This document shows positions 58,262 to 64,000 of a DNA stretch of 64,000 bases, piece by piece. Both the position numbers and the translations under genes were made by a program. Below the pieces are notes generated by a model. That model worked only from the letters and a program-made list of their open reading frames with translations, was not told the origin of the DNA and ran no database searches. Origin of the DNA: a virus; the IMG/VR virus record IMGVR_UViG_3300046170_000446, positions 1 through 64,000 of that record; one strand, given 5' to 3'. How positions within the stretch are numbered: the stretch's first letter is position 1; every line of letters begins with the position of its first letter.

Positions 58262-59020
58262 TTAAAAATCAAAATCTTCTAAAATGTCGTCCAAGTCGAA
58301 GTTTGAGAAGTTGTTAGAGTTAGGGAGCACCTCAGCCTTTTGAGGCTCGCTACCACAAAAGGCTTCTGCGCTATCGTCTTTGTTTGGAGCCTCTTCTATC
58401 ATGTCAGAGGTCATCAAATGAGGCTCAGTAAAGATAGGGAGAGGGATCTCTGCCCTCCCCTCCTGCGACGGGCTTTTCTTCACAAAGCCACTAACGATAG
58501 CTTGGTTCTTGCCTGGGATCAGCTCTACAGCTTGAGCTTCAAGATTACCCCACTTAGTGCCGAGGTTAATCTCTTCCTGTATGAGCTTAATCTGATCTCT
58601 CAAGCGCCCTTGTATGTCCTTAAGGTCAGAACGCTTAGCTTTGATGACCGTCAAACAAGCCTCCACCTCTTCGATAAAGAGGGTAAGATCATTAATCTTA
58701 CGGTGCTCTACCTCTAGCTTCATCGTAGCGATAGCTTCACGGTCTTTAAGGTTACGACCAGCTCTGACCTCAGGGTCATTGGCGAGTAAGTGCTTCATCT
58801 GAAGGCTAAAGTCAGCCTCAGCTAGTCTGCTCTCTCGCTTCACTCTTGAGAGCTCTTGAGACAAGTCTAAGAAAATAGACTCGCATTTTGAAAGCTGAGC
58901 CCTACTCTCAGCAACCTTACCGTTAAGGCGCTTCGGGCCGTATTGAATAGGGTCAGGGTCTAACGGCACGTCCATGACGCGGAGCGCGTCGTAGATGCCG
59001 TCAAAGTCAATCGTTGTCAT
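58262..59020 (-). CDS. Coiled-coil protein with SSB-type acidic tip
   Basis: 252 aa. Helical coiled coil from about 35 to 165 (LSQELSRVKRESRLAEADFS, IQGRLRDQIKLIQEEINLGT), then a Pro-rich flexible region and the end FDLDDILEDFDF, closely like the DMLGDILDDD end of the adjacent SSB-like protein and bacterial SSB tips ending in acidic-Phe. Could be a recombination mediator that shares or competes for the same partners. Its end overlaps the upstream gene by 4 bp. Confidence 0.65.
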   Translation of the reverse strand: MTTIDFDGIYDALRVMDVPLDPDPIQYGPKRLNGKVAESRAQLSKCESIFLDLSQELSRVKRESRLAEADFSLQMKHLLANDPEVRAGRNLKDREAIATMKLEVEHRKINDLTLFIEEVEACLTVIKAKRSDLKDIQGRLRDQIKLIQEEINLGTKWGNLEAQAVELIPGKNQAIVSGFVKKSPSQEGRAEIPLPIFTEPHLMTSDMIEEAPNKDDSAEAFCGSEPQKAEVLPNSNNFSNFDLDDILEDFDF

Positions 59021-59403
59021 TTTTTCAATGCCTCCAAAATAAGTTGGTCGTAGTTAGCTTTAATCTGTCGGACTGCTTGCTGGTAGTGCTCAGAAGAAAT
59101 CGAACCACCCGATACCGCGTGCTCATAAGCGGCGAGGTCTGCCTCCCTAGCGACAATCTTAGAAGCGATAACAGCCTCTTTCATGGTCATCGCGTTTAAG
59201 GACTGTGCCTCATCTATGTCACCGACATTCTCAAGATCATGCGTACCGTCATCTTGAATGGTGTCCCAAGACGCAGAAAAGCCAACGTAGCTGTCGCCCC
59301 CTCGACCTTTGACGGATCGGGTGCAGACCACCTTGGTAATACGGATCTTCTTTTTAATATCACGCAGTCTTGCGCGGATCGCTTGAAGCTCTTTGTCTTC
59401 CAT
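59017..59403 (-). CDS. Small unknown protein in recombination operon
   Basis: 128 aa from ATG 59403 with AAAGGAGGG upstream. Basic helix start MEDKELQAIRARLRDIKKKI, a beta segment VVCTRSVKGRGGDSYVGFSA, then a long helix (AMTMKEAVIASKIVAREADL). The first gene of the minus operon leading to SSB-like, RuvC and RecA. No family recognised. Confidence 0.7.
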   Translation of the reverse strand: MEDKELQAIRARLRDIKKKIRITKVVCTRSVKGRGGDSYVGFSASWDTIQDDGTHDLENVGDIDEAQSLNAMTMKEAVIASKIVAREADLAAYEHAVSGGSISSEHYQQAVRQIKANYDQLILEALKK

Positions 59404-59467
59404 CTTGCCCTCCTTTGTGGCGGTTGAAAGGTTCAAGAGCTATACACTTTTAAGTCTCCTCAGAGTC

Positions 59468-62092
59468 CTATTTTTTCCACCAAGCCTTCTCTCCCTCTAT
59501 CTCTTCCAAGGGCAGAGCCTCGTAAACATCATCAGGTAAGCTGTCGATACCTTGTAAAGAAAACCACTCACCCTTAAGGCGATGAGAGCCTAGTTTAATG
59601 TGCAAATCAGACTCCCTCCAACCCCAACCCTCGTAAGAAGCGATCAGCTTAATCTCTTCACTGTTACCTGTTTGAAGCTGGGCTACCCTCGCTTTAGGGT
59701 CTTTAGCTCTACCTATCTTCAAGTGTCCGTTACCTGATGATTGCATAATGTAAAGGTAATCCCCATTACGCTCTTTCTGAGAGCTCTGAGCCTCAGCCCA
59801 TAAGAGGCGAGATTTAATGCGAGCACTTAAGTGTGTATTCCTGTGTTCATCTTGAGAGTTAAGCACAGCCTTTTGGATCGCCCCCTCATTAGAGAGTAAG
59901 ATTACTTTCTTCTTAGCTCTCGTCACCGCTGTATACAGAAGATTTCTCTGTAACTGGTTATGGAAAGCACTAATCATAGGGATTACAACAACATCGTATT
60001 CCTGACCTTGGCTCTTATGGATTGTCATCGCATACGCAAGGCGCAAGAGGCTCGACGCTTCTGAAAACTTAATCCGCACATACCGAGCAGGGGTATCGTG
60101 GAGCTTAATCTCTATCTCAGAGCTTTTCGTGTCGATCTGATTAACCTTACCCACATCGCCATTGTAAACACCGAGCTTGTAGTTATTCTTGACCACCATC
60201 ACACGGTCTTGCTCTCGGAGCGTATCGTTACCAATGCGCCACTCTCTGAGCCCTGCATTTGCAGGATTAATGCGCTCTCTAATCGAGCTATTCAAACTCG
60301 TCACTCCTGCGTCTCCTTTATGTCTAGGAGAGAGCACTTGGAAGTTGACGCGATCTCGGTAGAGCTTCGTAGCAATCTCGACAATCTTCCCTTGAGCATC
60401 CTTACCTGTATGGCACTCGTCTAATATGAAGTCAGAGTAGTTTGAGTAGTCAGGCATCAATCCTTTATGGATAGCGTGAGACGCATACACAATATCTGAG
60501 GTGTTCTCTTGCCTGAAAATCTCCTCTAAAGACACAACAGGGAACACTCCACAAGAAATAACCTCCTTGAGCACATTACCCGCCCCTACTGAAGGAAGCT
60601 GATTAACGTCGCCCACGAATACGAGCCTACACCCAGGCTTGGTGCTGTGTGTGATCCGATACAGCAAGTGTTGATCAAGCATCGAAGACTCATCAATCAC
60701 TACCACATCAGCAGGATGAGGATCTGTAGGCGTATAGCCCCACTCCTCTTTAGACCCGTCTGTGTTTAAGCCTCCATCGGTATCGCCTGTAATCCCTGCG
60801 TAAGAGCTTTCGCGCTCTCCCCCTGTATTAAGATTTTTGGCGCTAAAAGCTCTGTGTACTGTAGAGGCTGAGCAACCGCACACACTCGCGACCCTCTTAG
60901 CCGCAATCCCTGTAGGCGCTATGAGGAGCACTTGCTGACCCGCATCTCTCAATAAGCTCACAAGCATCTTTAAGGATGTAGTCTTACCTGTGCCAGGTAA
61001 CCCTGTGATTACGGACACTGGAGCTAACACAGCGTTTCTTACGCCTTCGAGTTGCTTATCTGTTAATGTTAAGGAAGCCTTGTAGCGGTCTAAATACATA
61101 TCAAGAGCTAACTCAAGGTCGCCCCAAACCTCTTGGTTTTGGGGGTTGAGGCTTCTCGCAATCTCTAATCTTGACGTGTCGCTGAGCTTTGCGTCTGTTA
61201 ATCTCCTCACCAGCGTCTGAGAGGCAGAGTTTTCGATCTTGTAGTTCCACAGATCGTAAATACTCACTTGACTGCCGATACGGTCTATGACGAGGCGCTT
61301 TTCTTTATGAAGCTCTTTAAGCAAAGCACCAATCTCTCCATCTGTGACGCTCGACCCGCAGAAACTACGTACTTGTTGAGCGAGGTACGCGCTACCAATG
61401 TAAAGATGTCCGAAGCCTCCCCCCTCACGCACAACATAATGGATTGAACCTCTTATCCTGTTAGGATTGCCGTTTAGTTTGACACCGTATTTCTGAGCTA
61501 TGGTGTCACACTGTTCAAACTTGACCCCGCGCACCTTAAGCAAAGACCAAGGGTTAGCTTTAATCTTACTAGCGCAATCATCTCCAAAAGTGCGCCAAAT
61601 AGTCCTAATCTTTTCAGAAGAGAGCCCTAAGCCGTTGAGGAAGTCGAGCGTTTGAAAGAAGTTTTTAACAAACAGCCACTTTACATTAACGTGTTGCGCT
61701 GACACCTCAGTGAGCCCACACTGAGTCTGCAAGAAATCAACATCGCCTAACGACTTTAGGAAGTCTTCATCAGAGAGTGTCTTACGTAACTGTGCGAGAG
61801 TCCAAGCACCTACGCCATACGAGACGAGCGCCTTTTCAGCGGTGTCTGCTGTCCACTCGCCCTTTACGCAAGGCGCGTTTTTGATGGTAAACTGCCGACC
61901 CCACTTAGGGTCTGTTTTCCAAAAGCCCTCAAAGCCAAACCATGTGCCGACTTGAACGTCAATACCTGGAACATTCCCTTTAACATCGACAAGTTGCCCT
62001 GTGTTGTCGAGCTTCATTTTTAGGATATAAAAGTTTTGAGCGGGATTTTTAAACTTTACCGAGTGGACAGTACCACTTTCATATGCCTTCAT
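59468..62092 (-). CDS. RecD2-like helicase fused to T5orf172/GIY-YIG-like domain
   Basis: 874 aa from ATG 62092 (CAGGAG upstream). N-terminal OB-like domain (GTVHSVKFKNPAQNFYILKM) and helix-hairpin region as in RecD2. Helicase domain: Walker A TGLPGTGKTTS near 362, VVIDESSMLDQHL, GDVNQLPSVGAG, then MVVKNNYKLGVYNGDVGKVN (SH3 insert) and AMTIHKSQGQEYDVVVIP, and YTAVTRAKKKV. The last 98 residues (from about 777) form a separate domain with YLYIMQSSGNGHLKIGRAKD, ARVAQLQTGN and RLKGEWFSL, the T5orf172/MUG113 type of the GIY-YIG superfamily. It unwinds DNA 5' to 3'; the extra domain could nick or bind DNA. Confidence 0.9.
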   Translation of the reverse strand: MKAYESGTVHSVKFKNPAQNFYILKMKLDNTGQLVDVKGNVPGIDVQVGTWFGFEGFWKTDPKWGRQFTIKNAPCVKGEWTADTAEKALVSYGVGAWTLAQLRKTLSDEDFLKSLGDVDFLQTQCGLTEVSAQHVNVKWLFVKNFFQTLDFLNGLGLSSEKIRTIWRTFGDDCASKIKANPWSLLKVRGVKFEQCDTIAQKYGVKLNGNPNRIRGSIHYVVREGGGFGHLYIGSAYLAQQVRSFCGSSVTDGEIGALLKELHKEKRLVIDRIGSQVSIYDLWNYKIENSASQTLVRRLTDAKLSDTSRLEIARSLNPQNQEVWGDLELALDMYLDRYKASLTLTDKQLEGVRNAVLAPVSVITGLPGTGKTTSLKMLVSLLRDAGQQVLLIAPTGIAAKRVASVCGCSASTVHRAFSAKNLNTGGERESSYAGITGDTDGGLNTDGSKEEWGYTPTDPHPADVVVIDESSMLDQHLLYRITHSTKPGCRLVFVGDVNQLPSVGAGNVLKEVISCGVFPVVSLEEIFRQENTSDIVYASHAIHKGLMPDYSNYSDFILDECHTGKDAQGKIVEIATKLYRDRVNFQVLSPRHKGDAGVTSLNSSIRERINPANAGLREWRIGNDTLREQDRVMVVKNNYKLGVYNGDVGKVNQIDTKSSEIEIKLHDTPARYVRIKFSEASSLLRLAYAMTIHKSQGQEYDVVVIPMISAFHNQLQRNLLYTAVTRAKKKVILLSNEGAIQKAVLNSQDEHRNTHLSARIKSRLLWAEAQSSQKERNGDYLYIMQSSGNGHLKIGRAKDPKARVAQLQTGNSEEIKLIASYEGWGWRESDLHIKLGSHRLKGEWFSLQGIDSLPDDVYEALPLEEIEGEKAWWKK

Positions 62093-62129
62093 TGTCTGTA
62101 CTCCTGATTGAGTTATGAGTACAGACAAT
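62091..62129 (-). promoter_or_regulatory. 13-bp perfect inverted repeat covering helicase start
   Basis: Minus strand: ATTGTCTGTACTC (62129-62117), 13-nt loop, GAGTACAGACAAT (62103-62091), whose last AT belongs to the ATG start. The ribosome site GGAG lies at the loop-arm border. CATAAATAGGG just upstream resembles a T4 late TATAAATA box. The hairpin would hide both ribosome site and start codon. Confidence 0.6.
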
Positions 62130-62157
62130 ACCCTATTTATGGCTGAAAGTAGCCTCC

Positions 62158-63135
62158 TTATTTAGCCATACTCCAGTCAAACTCGCCCGTCATACCGCTT
62201 GCATTGTAATCAGTTACCGTACCCTCAAAGAAATTCTTGAAGCTGTCCCCTGCGATTACCCAATCGAGCCAAGGAAGAGGGTTAGTCTTTTGTTTAAAGA
62301 TAGGCTTAAGTCCTAGCTGTAATAATCTGCGGTCTGCCAAATATCGAACATACGTCTTAACATCAGAAATCGAAAGCTCGTTTACGGTTTCTTCTTCTCC
62401 GTAAATCAGCTCAACCAGCGCGTCCTCAAGCTCTACCGCCTTCTCAAAGTTACGGTAAACGTAAGCCTTAAGATTATCGTTAACCACATGAGGGTTCTCA
62501 AGGCAGTATTCGTGGAAGAGCTTAGTCATCCCCTCAACGTGCATCGACTCGTCGCGGATCGACCACTCCACTACCTCGCACATTCCCCTCATCTTACCAA
62601 ATCTTTGGTAGTTAAGTAACATTACAAAAGCACTAAACAGGCTCATGCCTTCATTACAGACGGTGCGGGCAAGATGATAAGCAAGCTCTTCATCCCTGTT
62701 CTCAACCTGATCAGGCGGATTAAGCATAAAATCAATCTTATCCCTCATCTCATCAAAAGAAAGAAATTTAGTATACTCGCTCTCATGTAAGCCAAGCGTA
62801 TCATTGAGGAGCGCATAAGCGCGTTGGTGCGTGCCTTCGCGATTAGCGAAGCTCAAGAGCATATTCCTGATCTCGTTGTTTTTGAACGCAGGGATAAACA
62901 GAGAGCAGTAGTTGCCCCCCACCGCTACGTCAGATTGAGTGAACACCCTTAAGATTTGAGTAATATAACTCTTCTCAGAGTCGCTAATCCTACCGCCTTT
63001 CCATTGAGACAAGTCTTCTTGTAATCGGACTTCCCATGTCCCCCAATGGATTTTCTCATGTTCCTCAGCGATCTGCATCGCCCACGGAGCAGAGAAAGGT
63101 TTATAGGTGGTACTGTATTCGGTCAACCTTGGCAT
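62158..63135 (-). CDS. nrdB: Ribonucleotide reductase class I beta subunit
   Basis: 325 aa from ATG 63135 (AGGAG upstream). Di-iron and radical residues are in place: TQSDVAVGGNY with Asp, NREGTHQRAYALL giving E-x2-H-x3-Y (the radical Tyr), CNEGMSLFSAF, and WSIRDESMHVEGM with E-x2-H. Ends DYNASGMTGEFDWSMAK. It makes the tyrosyl radical that NrdA uses to reduce ribonucleotides. Overlaps the nrdA stop by 13 bp, so the two are coupled. Confidence 0.95.
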   Translation of the reverse strand: MPRLTEYSTTYKPFSAPWAMQIAEEHEKIHWGTWEVRLQEDLSQWKGGRISDSEKSYITQILRVFTQSDVAVGGNYCSLFIPAFKNNEIRNMLLSFANREGTHQRAYALLNDTLGLHESEYTKFLSFDEMRDKIDFMLNPPDQVENRDEELAYHLARTVCNEGMSLFSAFVMLLNYQRFGKMRGMCEVVEWSIRDESMHVEGMTKLFHEYCLENPHVVNDNLKAYVYRNFEKAVELEDALVELIYGEEETVNELSISDVKTYVRYLADRRLLQLGLKPIFKQKTNPLPWLDWVIAGDSFKNFFEGTVTDYNASGMTGEFDWSMAK

Positions 63136-64000
63136 GAGAGGCACTCCTCAATCTTATAATCACTCAATTTCTTACGCTCAACCCTTTGGCTGACTTTATC
63201 CGCTGTCACTCCTGCGTCGGTGCGCAAATAGTAAAGAGCCTTAAGCCCTTTCTTATATGCGCTGAGGTGAACAGCGTTAACATAGTTTACGTCTACCCCC
63301 GCAGGGAAGAATAGGTTCACACTCTGACCTTGACAGATATACTCTTGTCTCGCAGAAGCGTGCTCAATGACCCACATTTGATCCAGCTCTGAAGCGGTCT
63401 TAAAGACCTCCTTCTCTTGATCAGTCAGACAATCGAGGTGTTGCACAGAGCCCTTATGGGCAATCACGCTCTTGATGATCCCATCCACATCTACGTCGCG
63501 AGCTTCCAAGAGTTTAACGAGATATTTATTCGTATGAAGGAACGTCCCTGCCCTCGAACGATAAGTAAACGCATTAGAGCTGACGGGCTCAATGCTCGGT
63601 GAGGTGTCCAAGATGATCGCTGAGTTTGCATTAGGGGCAACAGCTAACAAGTGGCTGTTCCTCATTCCTGTGCCGACACCATCCCGATACTCACCGCGCT
63701 CCTCAGCCAATCTACGAGAAGCCTTAACCGCTCTCTCCTTAATCAAAGAAAATACTTGATGATTAAGGCTCTGAGCAAACATACTCTCAAAAGCAATGCC
63801 TCTACGCTGTAAAAGAGCGTGGAAGCCCATAGCGCCTAACCCAAGACTGCGCTCGCGCTCGGCACTCTTAATAGCAAGCTCTAACGAAGCAGGAGCGTTC
63901 TCAATGAAATACTGAAGCACGTCGTCAAGAAACTCGATTAAGTCTTCCACGATGGTGGTGTTTTTCCACTCGTCATAATATTCGAGGTTCAGCGAGCTCA
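63123..64000 (-). CDS. nrdA: Ribonucleotide reductase class I alpha subunit, 5' end outside window
   Basis: About 292 codons of the C-terminal part, open through the right edge (SSLNLEYYDEWKNTTIVEDL). Visible: RERSLGLGAMGFHALLQRRG, RNSHLLAVAPNANSAIILDT and SPSIEPVSSNAF (phosphate-binding and active-site loop), YICQGQSVNLFFPAGVDVNY, KGLKALYYLRTDAG (radical-transfer Tyr pair) and the C-terminal redox pair ECLSCQG. Supplies dNTPs for phage replication. Confidence 0.96.
   Translation of the reverse strand, partial: SSLNLEYYDEWKNTTIVEDLIEFLDDVLQYFIENAPASLELAIKSAERERSLGLGAMGFHALLQRRGIAFESMFAQSLNHQVFSLIKERAVKASRRLAEERGEYRDGVGTGMRNSHLLAVAPNANSAIILDTSPSIEPVSSNAFTYRSRAGTFLHTNKYLVKLLEARDVDVDGIIKSVIAHKGSVQHLDCLTDQEKEVFKTASELDQMWVIEHASARQEYICQGQSVNLFFPAGVDVNYVNAVHLSAYKKGLKALYYLRTDAGVTADKVSQRVERKKLSDYKIEECLSCQG

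Noticed and set aside
1-64000. Integrated prophage
   Set aside because: No integrase, excisionase, repressor, attachment repeats or host genes were seen; a lytic phage genome or contig fits better.

Overview
The window is about 64 kb from the genome of a large tailed double-stranded DNA phage (Caudoviricetes) of a Gram-negative bacterium. Evidence: a packaging and head cassette (terminase large subunit, portal, prohead protease, major capsid protein), a self-sufficient replication and recombination set (beta-like clamp, DnaX-like clamp loader, TOPRIM primase, RecA, RuvC, RecD2-like helicase, SbcD/Rad50-like nuclease), class I ribonucleotide reductase, a cluster of phage-type small genes with three tRNAs, tight gene packing and Shine-Dalgarno starts. 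No integrase, repressor or attachment site was seen, so I infer a lytic phage. A secreted beta-barrel-like protein ending in Phe points to an outer-membrane host. Both ends of the window cut genes.

Layout. 1-9.4 kb: minus-strand virion-like genes, a tandem pair of basic paralogues, an HU protein, a nucleotide-sugar dehydrogenase and a large glycosyltransferase. 9.4-18.6 kb: plus-strand replication/recombination block (Rad50-like N half, SbcD, PD-(D/E)XK nuclease, clamp, Rad50-like C half, TOPRIM primase, MazG). 18.7-21.3 kb: DnaX-like loader, NusG-like and sigma-like regulators. 21.3-30.3 kb: lysine-rich and repeat-rich probable virion proteins. 30.3-43.5 kb: packaging and capsid block ending in two strong terminators. 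43.6-49.5 kb: accessory genes including an outer-membrane-like protein, a type II glutamine synthetase and an NTN-hydrolase-like enzyme. 49.5-53.7 kb: small minus-strand membrane and unknown genes with tRNA-Met/Ile(CAT), tRNA-Lys(TTT) and tRNA-Arg(TCT). 53.8-55.2 kb: cytosine-deaminase-like amidohydrolase and an unknown gene. 55.2-64 kb: minus-strand RecA, RuvC, SSB-like, RecD2-like and NrdAB genes.

Three genome-wide signals stand out. (1) At least four genes with recognisable functions (type II glutamine synthetase, Rad50-like C half, TOPRIM primase, NTN-hydrolase-like protein) are each intact only if the ribosome moves +1 at a homotriplet followed by TG (CCC-TGC, CCC-TGG, CCC-TGG, GGG-TGA). 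This looks like a shared recoding signal, though homopolymer sequencing error must be excluded. (2) The octamer TAAGATTA/TAATCTTA occurs about once per kb on both strands, roughly twenty times chance expectation. (3) Several operons start with an inverted repeat whose downstream arm covers the Shine-Dalgarno and whose loop or flank carries a TATAAT-like box, as in bacteriophage T4 genes whose early transcripts hide the ribosome site.

All coordinates and motif counts were read by eye. Function calls rest on recognised motifs, not on database searches.
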